Positions 28,058 through 50,011 of a DNA stretch of 64,000 nucleotides are shown piece by piece. The notes under the pieces are model-generated. The model was not told the DNA's origin. It searched no databases and worked only from the letters and a program-made list of their open reading frames with translations. The translations under genes and the position numbers were made by a program. Source of the stretch: Lingula anatina (taxonomy: Eukaryota > Brachiopoda > Lingulata > Lingulida > Lingulidae); the NCBI RefSeq assembly GCF_001039355.2, contig NW_019774258.1:485265-549264 (forward strand), given 5' to 3'. Each line of letters starts with the position of its first letter. Position 1 is the first letter of the stretch.

Positions 28058-28998
28058 CTACGTCAAGGCAAACATGATGACATCATAAAGTCCTTTGGGA
28101 AATCCTTTTTGTTTCTCCTCTTTAATAATCTTCAGTCCAGCCTCCATCATAAGTTTAACCAGAATGTCTCTCGGCCTTGTGACGCTGCTGTCTGTATCAT
28201 CTTTATCTACCTCATCACTTGATGTCACGTTCTCCTTCACAAAGATCATCCCGTCAGGTGCCAGTCCCACTTTACATCTTTTAAAGAACTCCACCAAGTG
28301 CGAGTCCGTCAGGTGTCCCAGCACCCACTGACACCAAATGACATCATAGCGCCCTGCCTCGGGAGTAAAGTCCTGTAAACCTTTGGCGATGTATTGTTCT
28401 ACTTTATCTGCATGTTCACCCAGGAATTCTCTGGCTTTGTTTAAGAAGTCTGGGTTCAGTTCAACCATGTCAACAGTGTCAAAGAGTGGGATCAGGAGAC
28501 GTTTTGTGATTCTTCCGATCCCTGCACCGCAGTCTAAAGCACGGTGAGACTTTGTCTTTGCATTTTCTCCCTGAAATAAAAGACTTTTTATATACAATAT
28601 CTGAGTAATTTGGATGGGTACTTTGGCAATGGACCAAGAAAAAAATAATGTTTTTACATATCAAACTTCTTTTTTTGGTAGCTTGATGAAATAGTATTCT
28701 ATCAAAATTAATTAATAAGTTAATATAATATAATATAAAATCAATAAACAGTGTACGCAATATTGAAAGAAATCTCAAATTTCCAACATCACAGTGATAT
28801 GGATTCCTCCAGGGGTATGAAATGCGTTTTCCACAGAATATTTACTCTGATGAACTGTCTTAAAAACTTTGTTGATCCGTTGATGTCAGTATTAGAGATG
28901 TGAGAAAAACCTCCCAACATCCCGTCAACTGTGGCTGGCACCTCTTTCCAATATTTATCAGCGTCTTGGTAAAACTTCTCCGTATCTGGTTCTGCCAT
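28058..28998 (-). CDS. NTMT1: N-terminal Xaa-Pro-Lys N-methyltransferase 1
   Basis: S-adenosylmethionine-dependent enzyme that methylates the alpha-amino group of proteins beginning Xaa-Pro-Lys after Met removal (for example RCC1 in vertebrates). Two exons: 28846-28998 (51 codons from ATG 28998) and 28058-28570; product 221 aa, human 223. Family features seen: WKEVPATVDGMLGGFSHIS near residues 17-35, SAM-binding motif LDCGAGIGRITK, LQDFTPE, and YDVIWCQWVLGHL, which contains the substrate-pocket Trp and the conserved QW-GHL segment. It is a seven-beta-strand Rossmann methyltransferase with no signal or membrane segment. The start is supported by length and by the head-to-head arrangement with KIFAP3. 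NTMT2 is the alternative. Confidence 0.95.
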
Positions 28999-29600
28999 TT
29001 CGTCAGTTCTCCGGTCGTGTTGATACTGTGTACTGAGAGTAAATTATAACAACGCGTTATTGCAAGTAATCATACCACACTAATCCACAGACACAATCAC
29101 GTTACTGGGGAAAGCATTTCATTATTTCAGGAAATACCGGTATGACTATGTACAAAATAAAAAAAAGAGTTTTTAATACGCCTTCCTCTGTGTTTCTATT
29201 ACACCTAACTGTACAGAAAAAGTGTTTATGTGATCTAAGGCACATTGTTATTTACCTGCCAGTTACCTGCCGATTGACCTGCCCTCTAGCGACAGACCGC
29301 GTTTAATATTACAATATTTTTAATTAAAAAAATGTGTCAAGGCATGATACACATACAGTCAGATACTTTTTAAAAACCATATATATAAGACAGTGTATTT
29401 TCTTTTTTCTTATCTTTATTATTTCTGGACCTGTCAAACCTGACATCTCGCGAGAGCGAGAATATGAAAAATAGTTTAAAAGATGGTGGACGAGTGTCAG
29501 AAATTTTCTATAATGAGGATGAATAAGATAAAATTCTAGTAGTCTGTATGATGTATTTAATTGTCTTTTAGATTTTGACTTACTTATACATCAGACCAGT
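28999..29600. promoter_or_regulatory. Bidirectional promoter region with a TCTCGCGAGA element
   Basis: 602 bp between the divergent start codons of NTMT1 and KIFAP3. The palindrome TCTCGCGAGA lies at 29446-29455, about 145 bp upstream of the KIFAP3 ATG. In vertebrates this motif is a core promoter element bound by BANP in housekeeping genes. Its presence is seen; its use here is inferred. Confidence 0.6.
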
Positions 29601-40619
<11,019 letters not shown>

Positions 40620-41352
40620 TAGAAATGAAAGTCTGACTTTTCTGGAAATCTGGATATTTGGGTGGTTTATTTATTCCACAAGACCCATCATATGGAGCTG
40701 CCAAACCCTCAGCACTTGTATTTTCAGGATTTTTTTAAAAAAGGGTCTCAGAAGGTAGAAGACTGGTGGCTGACTTTTTTTTATGATTCGACCAGGGATT
40801 GTATTAGCCCAAAGACTCTGGAAATAATTCTTTGAGGGGTTGAATGCAAGTTGTCCTTTTTTGATTGCAGCGAAGACACAGTGTTGTGCTGTGTGTGTAA
40901 CCAAGAGGCCTCGGTCTCTTGCCTTGCAGAGGTTCATGTGGTCAAGTGAGGTAGAAGTGGTCAAGCGATTAGTGTGAAATTTCCGTGAATCTGATTGGCC
41001 AGGAGACTCATGTGACATGGTATTTACCAAGTCAAACTCTTTGGATAATGATGTAAAATGTGAGCTGTTGTTAGGGCCCATGCTAAAAAAAAATAGAAAG
41101 GGTGTAGGGGCAGTACCACCAAGTTTTTTTTTCTTGATTTTCTTTTCTTGCTTTTTATCTTGTCATGTACTGACTGTAAATCTACACAACTGAAAAGAAA
41201 ACAACCAGAAAAAAATGTCAATGGGTAAATTCTGTCAGCTGTTCTTCATTGCCATGTCTAACAAATCTTGGTTAACTCCCATCAATAAATCCCAGATTTT
41301 AATAGCATTGCCTATGGATTGAGAGTTATTATTATTTTCATTTTTGTCATCG

Positions 41353-41383
<31 letters not shown>

Positions 41384-43557
41384 ATGCATACTTACAGGAT
41401 AACAAAAAGGACTACTTATGTGCCGTTTGCATTGTATGATAAGCGTGCACAGGGAAGCTTTTTATGTATAATACTATGTACATATAGTAACTCCTTTAAG
41501 AATATGAATGTTAAATTATGGAAGTCTGAGAAATATTTGCTCAAGCATTCTTATCCTTTTAGGCTGCTTTTGTACAAAATGTACTTAATAGTGTATGTAT
41601 ATGAGATATGTAATTTTTTGTTCACCAGCTGTGATGGTTTTGTATCAGTTCTTTTAATACAACTGAATTTTATGTTACATAATTATAAGTTAAACTTATT
41701 TTCATTTCTTCATATCAGTCGCGTCCGTCCTTTGTTTTCACACGTAGCATTATGGTTTTGTTTAGTAAATGTAAAGTTTTTGCTAGTTTCTTAAGAAAAT
41801 GAAGCATAAAAAAACTTATTTTTTCCAATGTAATTTAGATATTTGATTTAACATGTTGATTATTTATTTGGATGTCCTTTTTGACCTAAAAATTAGTATT
41901 TTCTCTTATAATTGGAATAGTACTGAAATGTGTTTTAAACCTGTACTTGGCTCTAAATGTAGAAAATAAAGTGACACATGTTAAATGTAAACAAGGTACT
42001 TCATTCAATTTACAACTTCAAAATCACTAGTGAAGCACTTTAAAGACATATAATTTCACACATTTTATTGACATTATCTAAAAACTTTAATTGCATCTTA
42101 TATATGCAAAATTTATACCTTAAGGTACACTGTGTAACAATATTGCACATTAATTTCGTTCTTGTTGCACATTGTGTCAGCACCTGGTGCTGGTAATCTA
42201 GCAATACACATAATCTGGTAGTAAACTGACTGGATAAAATTGTTTTACAAATGCTTTGATAAATACAGTAAAGAATATTCTAATTTTATATATAAACAAA
42301 AGAACAACAGATAATAATAATAACTTGATTGCAGCGGTAGTTGAATTTGAACTTTAAAAATGTACAAAGAAAATTGAAAAATTCCTAAAACAAGTTGGTA
42401 TTACGACAAATTTAATTCCCATCACTCTAGTTTTGCTATGTAGTGATGTCCAAGGGTGGTAAGTATAGTCAATGAAAACATTTCAAATGCAAAGAAAACT
42501 TTAAAAGAGTATTAAGATAATGAAAAGAAACCAGTTTTATCCTAAAACTAGTTGCTATATCACGAAATTTGCATGGGCACCTATCAATTTTTTCATCTAA
42601 TTCTGACTTACGTACTGAAGAGCATGCATGTATAGGAGATATGGACTATGAACACATTTCATCTGTCAAGAAAAAGAAAATAAAGGAAAAAACAATTAAA
42701 TTTTCCATAGGTTTATACTGTAATTGAATTCATTTCTAATCATTACAGAAAAATAAAACATGGGTACCGTACTTATCAATGCAAGATGACTATTATCATA
42801 ATTTTAAGAAAATGACTTTTTTCTTTCTAAAATATTAAATTCTCAAAAATGGCTTTTTACATGACTAAAACAACTGGTAATCCCTGTGAATAATATGCAA
42901 TTAACTAAAACAATATTTTACATGTGGAAGGTAACTAGGCATTTATATTCAAAGATTTGAAATACTTTGACGTGGACTGATAATTCATCAAATATTGCTT
43001 AGATAGTGAAGTTAGTTTTGATTCGGATTATTAGTCCAAGTGATCAGTTGGCTGAAAAGATGCTGGCAGTATTTTAATACCAGAAGCTTTGGTAAAGATT
43101 CCAAAAGCTGGTGTGCCTAAGATGATCAAAGAAATAAAATCAGAAGTTTAAAGTCTTCCAGATAATATGTACAAAGTGGCTCTCTTGAATTGTTCCTTTT
43201 GGCTAAGCCAGAGAGAAAATCTTGAACTACATTTTGACATGCAGTTACATTGATGATATAATTAATGTGATAAATCTGTGTAAAAGAAGCTTCTTGCATT
43301 TGATTGTCTAGCTTATTTTTCTCAGAGATATACCCTAAGAAAGTTACAAAACAACTTTTGTTCATAGTGTTTGAGTTCATCTAAGATCCCAATCATAGTA
43401 ATTTTACTCAAATCACTTTGTTCATAAAGTTTGTGTCTTTCTTTGAAGGATATTTACATCACATGCAACTGGACATCAGTCAAGTTGGTTTGAGTCGACT
43501 TTCACTGTTGTTAATCACACACCAGTCTAGGTCATATATATATATGTTGTCCAAATG

Positions 43558-43700
43558 GGGTCGTAGCAATAGCCCGAAGGTTCCTTGGACCGAATGTTTA
43601 CTATAGAAAATTCAGACCAATGAACCCTTGATCAAAAAACCTATGAAAATGTTACCATTTTTGCACCAATGAAAATTCGGACCATTGAGACTCCCTGTCC
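43558..43700. mobile_element. MITE-like repeat, copy 1 (second copy 50552-50692)
   Basis: The two copies share GAAGGTTC, TTGG[TA]CCGAAT, ACCAATGAACCCTTGAT and GATGAAAATGTTACCA-like stretches in the same orientation. The ends resemble inverted repeats (GGGGTCGTAGCAATAGCCCG at the left of copy 1; the reverse complement of GACTATCGAGACGCCCCC at the right of copy 2). Each copy seems to lack part of one end. Confidence 0.6.
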
Positions 43701-43769
43701 ACATTATATCATACACCAGTCAAGTTTGTGTTTTTCAACATCTGGATATCTGCTACATGTTACCAATGT

Positions 43770-44190
43770 TATCAGCATCATTGGGTCACAGTCACCAGAC
43801 AGTAATGATACAGTAACAAGACATGTTATCAATGTTGTCAACATCATTGGGTCACAGTCACCAGACAGTAATGATACAGTAACAAGGCATGTTACCAATG
43901 TTATAAGCATCATTGGGTCACAGTCACCAGACAGTAATGATACAGTAACAAGGCATGTTACCAATGTTGTCAGCATCGTTGGGCCACAGTCACCAGACAG
44001 TGATGATACAGTAACAAGACATGTTACCAATGTTGTCAGCATTGTTGGGTCACAGTCACCAGACAGTGATGATACAGTAACAAGACATGTTACCAATGTT
44101 GTCAGCATCATTGGGCCACAGTCACCAGACAGTAATGATACAGTAACAAGACATGTTACCAATGTTGTCAGCATTGTCAACTTACTGGTG
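43770..44190. repeat. 66-bp minisatellite, about 6.5 units, open on both strands
   Basis: The unit contains CACCAGACAGTAATGATACA, GTAACAAGACATGTTACCAA and TGTTGTCAGCATCATTGGG. Because 66 is a multiple of 3, long ORFs arise on both strands; no other coding evidence was seen. Confidence 0.9.
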
Positions 44191-44512
44191 CACAGTGTCC
44201 ACATGGCCTTCCTCATATAACAACAGGACTTATGGCCTGGAAAGAGAAAACAAGAAGAATTTACAGTAAGATAATAAATACTGATCTCATGTGTGTCTTC
44301 TTTTATGTCAGCCTTTTATATCTGAAAGCAAGATATGAAAGCAATAGGAAAAATCTTGAATAAACTATCAATTCAGACTTTTTTTCATTTAAAGAAATGG
44401 CCCTTTTAGGAATCATAAAGTAATACAACATCAGATAGCCTGAATCCGCAAATCATGAACACTGTATTAAAACATATATATCCTCTCTCTTCATTTACAG
44501 AAAAGTGATTCA

Positions 44513-47500
44513 TCACCTTTTTAGCTTTTCTGCTAGGAACCCCTGTCCATTCTTCTCCAGGCATCTACATAGATATTTGAATGCCCTCTCCTCTTTGGTT
44601 AGCAGTATGTTGAGCAGTGTTCTTGTCTGTTCAGGAGACACCTCACTGGCTGCTGCTGCTGCCCCCTTAGCTTCCTCTGTGTCCCCAATAGATGGCTTAG
44701 AATGTACATACTCCTTCTCTCTGTCAGTGATTACCCCTTCTTGCATCAGCATGTCCAGCAGGTAACTCAGGCATGGCTTGGTAATGTTGTGGACCAGCAG
44801 CTCCATGTGCTGTTTCAGGGCATGCTTTTGGTGGGGTTTCATGGCTGTTTCAGATGAAGACGGGAATAACTAGTTCTCATAAAGTGTAGACTACAGTATA
44901 TGTGAATCAAAACAGCTACTTATGGGTAAGCTTTTTCTCTTTATCCTTTGAATTTAGAATTTTAATTTAAAAACGTGAGAAGCAAGGCACATTTTAACAA
45001 TTAATATAATTAATTATTTTCCCATCTGCACCTATGTTAAAAATAAAATGCCATCTAAGATGCTGATCTTTGAAAAATAACTTATATTTCATTTTTTAAA
45101 AATATTTTTGAAGCATGCGCATGCCAGTGAAGTAAACACCATAACATAGGCTGGGACATAATATGGGCATAAATAATGTGACAAATAGTTTTACCTGGCA
45201 TATTGGGACATATTAAGTTAGCTGGTATCATTTTTCCAGTATTCCAACATGGCACCAAGTCGGCAGTCGTGGCTGGGGGCTGGTCAATCACTTCACCAGG
45301 GAACAGGGTTGGGGTATCTACATCTAGACTTGTACAGTGAGGACACACCAGGTACTTGTCACATGGTAAGCCAGGCCAATCTTCCTCCAGGATATTCATG
45401 AGGTGGTCATGGTTTTGGAGCAGTGTTCTCCACAGGTCTGGGATATGTTGACCTCGAACAGCAATGGTAATCACCCAGTCTTTGTCCGTCTGGCTTCTGG
45501 TCATTTGCATGTACTGTGACCCCATGTCCACAAATACCCCATCTCTCCAGTCTCTCCTCATAGGCTGATAGAGTCCAAGGGTAGAATGAAGGCGCACAGA
45601 TAATTTCTCATATAGTCCATCTGGACAGCCATATGGGAAATACACATTTAGGGTAACCTGTATAGTGTTCGCAGGTACGGACTTTGGCCACTCGGTGTCC
45701 ATGGTTGAAGGGCGACTGAGTTCAAGCAGCCATGGGAAGTGAAATGTGGCGCCATTTTTGCCCTCATTCACCTTGAAGCATAACTCTAGCCTCTGCATGA
45801 GCTCCACCATTGCACTGGCTTCCCTGTCTGTCACACCGAATGGTTTCCACATGGCCTCCATCACCTGCTCAGAGACAATCCCTCTCATACTGAAATCTTC
45901 TCTTATTCTCTCTGCCATGGGCTCACTGACAGACATTTGTCCTAGAATTTCTTTGAATTCACCCTTATCATGGTTGAGCACTGCCTTCAGGAGATCAGCT
46001 AGAACTTCCTGCCTATGGAAGATGGTGTTTCTTAGAATGGGATTGTTTGGATACCAGATGATGTCACCTCTGCTGACAAGGAAGGCAAGAATATCATTTG
46101 CAATGTCATCAGTCTGTTGACGTAGCTTTTTCATGAAGTATAGAGCAACATTCCGTACACTTACAGAGTTTTTTATTTCCTGCTTCACTATGTCACCACC
46201 AAGTGTGTTTTCAGTTTTCTTTTCCCTTTTGGAGCAGATTGTCATTGCTGCCTTGTGCCAGGTCTTTGGGAGGGTAATACTACTTTCCCTTGCTTGGGTA
46301 GCAAGGTAATCTGTAAGGGGTCTAAAACCTGCTTGGGTTTTGGAACTCAGCATGAAAATGTGAGGATGAATTTTTGACTTTTCATATCCACTTGCATTGT
46401 CCAATGATTCTATCTTCTTTCTGTATGCCGTAATCAGGACTTTGGTTTTGTCTTTCTGTAAGGCTTGTATTCTTTCTTTGAGATCTCTATTTTGCTTGTG
46501 GCACCACTCTTGCCTTTTTCTTCTTTCATCTGCAATTGATTTTTGGATAGATGCACGGACATTTTCTCCAGTTGCCTCATCAATTTTATCAACATGTGTA
46601 CCAACCAAGGCAATTTTTACATCTGGATTGTGGGAATGCACCATGTCTATCCAGATTCCTATATGTCGCCTGAAATGTGATCTGCTGCAGGGGTCATAGG
46701 TCGACAGGTCAAAGGTGACAAGAACTATACTGTTCTGTGAGATGAAAATACTGTGTCCAACTCTATACACATCATGACCTCCAAAGTCATTGATGTTAAA
46801 GCTGATGCCCCCTTCAATTTCCCACTCTGACTGCTCCACAACTCTAGTTCTGTCTGCTAGCTCAGTCAACATAGGTATCCTGTGTCTCAGGGAGCGCGCC
46901 AAACTGGTTTTCCCACTCTCTGTCTCACCAAGGAAGTTTAACTGCAATCTGCAAGACTGGACTGCTTTTGACTCCCTGAGTTCTGTTAAGTATCTCAATA
47001 TTGCATCTTTTCCTTTCCTACACACAGAGTAGGGAGGTTGCTGAATGGGGTTAGCATCCACAACTAGGTTTTCAAGAAGTGGTAGTGAAGAAAGCTGATG
47101 GGGTAAACATGCAATATTATTATGGGAAAGGTTCAAACTCTTCAGTGTGGTGACATTACTGATATCAGAAGGAAGACTGGATAGCTTGTTATACCTGAGG
47201 TCCAGGTGCTCTATATGTGGTAGAGCAAACACTGAGGCTGGGAGCTCTGCAAACTGATTGAACCCAATGTTTAAACTCTTCAGGGTGCTCATCTTTCTGA
47301 CATCAGAAGGGAGACTGGATAGCTTGTTACCCCCTGCTTTCAGGTTCTCTATACGTGGAAGAGCACACAATGAGGCTGGGAGCTCTTTGATCTGATTCCC
47401 CCTGAGGTTCAAAAATTTCAGTGAAGTCATCTTGCAGACATCAGGAGGGAGACTGGATAGCTTGTTGCCCCATAAATTCAGGTTCTCTATATGTGGTAAA

Positions 47501-48216
47501 GCACACACTGAGGCTGGGAGCTCTGTGATCTGATTTCCCCCAAGGTTTAAACTCTTCAGTGAGGTCATCTTGCTGATATAAGGAGGGAGACTGGATAGCT
47601 TGTTATATGGTAGTTTCAGGTGTTCTATATGTGGTAGGTCACATATTGAGACTGGGATCTCTGTGATCTGATTCCACCCAAGTTTCAAACTCTTCAGTGT
47701 AGTAACCTTGCTGATATCAGTAGGGAGACTGGATAACTTGTTACCCCTGAGGTTCATGTTCTCTATATGTGGTAGAGCAAACACTGAGGTTGGGAGCTCT
47801 GTGAACCGATTCCACCCAAGGTCTAAACTCTTCAATGTGGTCATCTTACTAATATCAGGAGGCAGACTGGATATTTTATTATTCGGGAGCTTCAGGTTCT
47901 CTATATGTGGTAGAGCACACACTGTGGCTGGTAGCTCTGTGAACTGATTGAAGCTGAGGTTTAGATGTGTAAGATTTTTTAATTTGAACATCGACCTAGG
48001 AAGTGTCTTCAGCTTGTTATGTTCAAGATTGATCTTTTTGAGATTGGTACATCTATCAATGGTGCTGGGAATAAATTGGATGTCCCTATTTTTTAGTTCC
48101 AACTCTGTACACTGGGTGACTGGGTCCGGCACTGGTGTTGGGTCATCTGCTGGTCTTCTCTCCAACTCTAGTAGAATGTCTAATACCTCCACACCTCCTT
48201 TAACTTCTGCAGCCAT
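44513..48216 (-). CDS. LRR-Roc-COR (ROCO) protein with C-terminal CARD
   Basis: Probable cytosolic GTPase scaffold of innate immune or death signalling, nearest in layout to MFHAS1-type ROCO proteins. Two exons: 45195-48216 and 44513-44844; 1117 aa. Start ATG 48216 has good context (ACCATG) and an in-frame TGA two codons upstream. Residues about 37-400 hold 16 leucine-rich repeats of 23 aa. Residues about 425-620 form the Roc GTPase: P-loop GETESGKTS (residue 430), switch DFGGHD (477), and THVDKID in place of the NKxD guanine motif (about 539). COR-like sequence follows, to about 900. Exon 2 encodes residues 1008-1117, a CARD-like helical domain (LLDMLMQEGVITDREKEYV...AFKYLCRCLEKNGQGFLAEKL). 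Reading straight through the donor would replace the CARD with 36 unrelated residues, so the splice matters. Confidence 0.88.
47150..47990 (-). repeat. 138-bp repeats encoding paired LRRs
   Basis: Within the ROCO exon a two-LRR module alternates LPHIENLxLxxNKLSSLPxD with TTLKSLxLGWNQxTELPxS about six times, with high DNA similarity between units (GGGAGACTGGATAGCTTGTT recurs). This points to amplification by unequal exchange. Confidence 0.85.
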
Positions 48217-49825
48217 GGTTCACTCTCTTGTACACTCAAGATAGCCCTGTGTATTTTACATAACTGGAGGGGATTATGTTTAAGCACTGACACAGAATAA
48301 GGAGGAATTAATAGAGGTGTTTTTGCAATTCTGCTCTGCTCCTGTAGTCCCATTTCCTTTCTAGGAGGGCAAGCAAGAAAGAAGAAAATAACAATGGCAC
48401 AAGCAATTAAGGAAACCCAAAAAAATCCGCAAATAATAATATTAATAACTACAGGATCAGAGAGGTGGTTCCACCTCCAGGTATTGTACCACCAGCTGGA
48501 GCAAGCGCATTTGCGGGAGAACAACAAAAAGGGGGCACCATCTTCAAAATGCAGTTAACAAGAAATTTATAGAGAAAAGTAAAAGGTCAAACCATAAGAG
48601 TTCATGGCGAAAAATAGGTAAAAGATCAAATTGAAGGTCCCGGGAGGACTGTCAATATATAAGTTCCTATTCAAGGTCAGTAGTATCTTAATTATTGGCA
48701 TATCTGAAAAAGTTGCAAAGTTCAGTTCATGGTGAAGAGTATTTCACAGTCAAGGTCACATAAATTGCCAGTACAGTATATGACTTAATCCTATTGAAGT
48801 TCAATAGTTACTATGCCATTTTTGGAAATGTAAGGGACAGAAAAGTTGCAAAGTTTAGTTCATGGTGAAAAGTAGGTCAAAGGTCAATTTCAAGGTCACA
48901 TTTAGATTGCCAGTATATGACTTCCTGTTCAAGTTCAATAATAATTTTGGACGTTTTTCTGCTAATTTTGGAGTTATTTCAAATTTTATTAGATATAGCG
49001 CAATTTGTAAACTGTATGGTAACCAAGAAAGATGGACATATCTTCCAGTGCTGTGCTTGAAAAGCTCTGTTCAAGGCAAAAAAAAAAGACAAGAGGTCTC
49101 AAGCATTTACGGTTCCAGAATATTAATTAGAGAGAGTTTGCAGTTTCGGCGTGAAAATGTACCAATTGACCCCAAACTCACAATGATGAAAGGTGACCCT
49201 AAGTATAACACCTACCCATAATATTATAGGTATAAGGGCAGTGTAGTGTCTGAAAATCGGCACAAATAATTTTTTTTGCAAAAAATCCCATTTTTAGAAT
49301 ATTTTGGCCTGTTTGACCTTGAAATAAAGACTAAAGGTCAAATCCAAAGGTATATTAATTTGGGATCTCCACATATGACTTTCGGTCAGCCATCTATAGA
49401 AAATCCTCCCATAATTCCTCCAGTTTGGGAGACATTTAGCAAATTTTGGATAAATGTGTATTTAGATAAGGGTGTAGTCTAGGAGGAGAAGCGGTAAAGG
49501 TAAATGTAGGCGGAGCCGGCGGATAAGACAGGTCAGGACTAAAAACGTGTGTACCGCCAGCGCCTACCCAAAGGTTGAAGTTTTACAAATTAGCATAAAA
49601 AAATCATACGGGTATTTAAAAGCATAAATGAAAAGACCAAAGCTTTTTAAAAAAACAAGACTTACATGTATAAGACAATTTGGAGCAGTATTTTACATGA
49701 AATTTCAAAGACTGCATATTATAAAGGATGTTTTAAAGCACTCTGTTTTCACTCTTGGTATTAAAAATTTGTTGCTGACCCTGAGATTTCTTGGATTCTT
49801 TTCTTTAAACAGATGGTGTAACTTA
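48217..49825. other. Upstream of ROCO gene: repeat-rich, no gene
   Basis: Holds the ROCO 5' region, then three diverged copies (about 48590-48920) of a unit with TTCATGGTGAAAAGTAGGTC and GTCAAGGTCACAT. The rest reads like old interspersed-repeat sequence. Small ORFs show no recognisable product. Confidence 0.5.
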
Positions 49826-50011
49826 TTAAAATTCTTGATTTTTTGTAAAAAAGTTCTTAAATAAAATGTCTCTTCTCTCCCTCAAAGAGATGAGATTACT
49901 AGCTTGAAGGGTATCCTTGTAAGTATAAAATGGGTAAATAATTCCAAGAGCTCTCCTTTGAACAGATTCTAAGCATTCACATTGATCGGCTGTAAGACCA
50001 AGCTCCCACAC
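49826..50011 (-). mobile_element. Non-LTR retrotransposon (LINE) reverse-transcriptase 3' relic
   Basis: The minus frame reads ACPVWELGLTADQCECLESV, QRRALGIIYPFYTY, then SLRERRDILFKNFF. This is the typical C-terminal end of animal LINE reverse transcriptases (a V[QE]RRALxII motif followed by LxxRR). A few codons (SEGDYACPVW) extend to about 50035. The rest of the enzyme is absent, so this is a truncated fossil. Confidence 0.75.

Larger units (their letters stand above)
40620..44512. other. KIFAP3 3' UTR and intergenic DNA
   Basis: The long KIFAP3 3' UTR probably runs to near 41985 (AATAAAGTGACA at 41967). The rest is AT-rich with no supportable gene. Contained repeats are listed separately. 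Confidence 0.5.

Noticed and set aside
41384-41794. 136-aa ORF
   Set aside because: Lies in the probable KIFAP3 3' UTR; low-complexity AT-rich, no recognisable domain.
43770-44190. Regular repeats considered as a CRISPR-like array
   Set aside because: No unique spacers: the units are contiguous copies, in a eukaryotic genome.
43669-44220. 183-aa repeat protein (plus) and 170-aa mirror ORF (minus)
   Set aside because: Both come from a 66-bp tandem array; no splice, start-context or homology support.
48180-48527. 115-aa minus ORF overlapping the ROCO start, with a hydrophobic stretch
   Set aside because: Different frame from the ROCO gene and no family resemblance; an in-frame TGA and Kozak context support the ROCO start at 48216.
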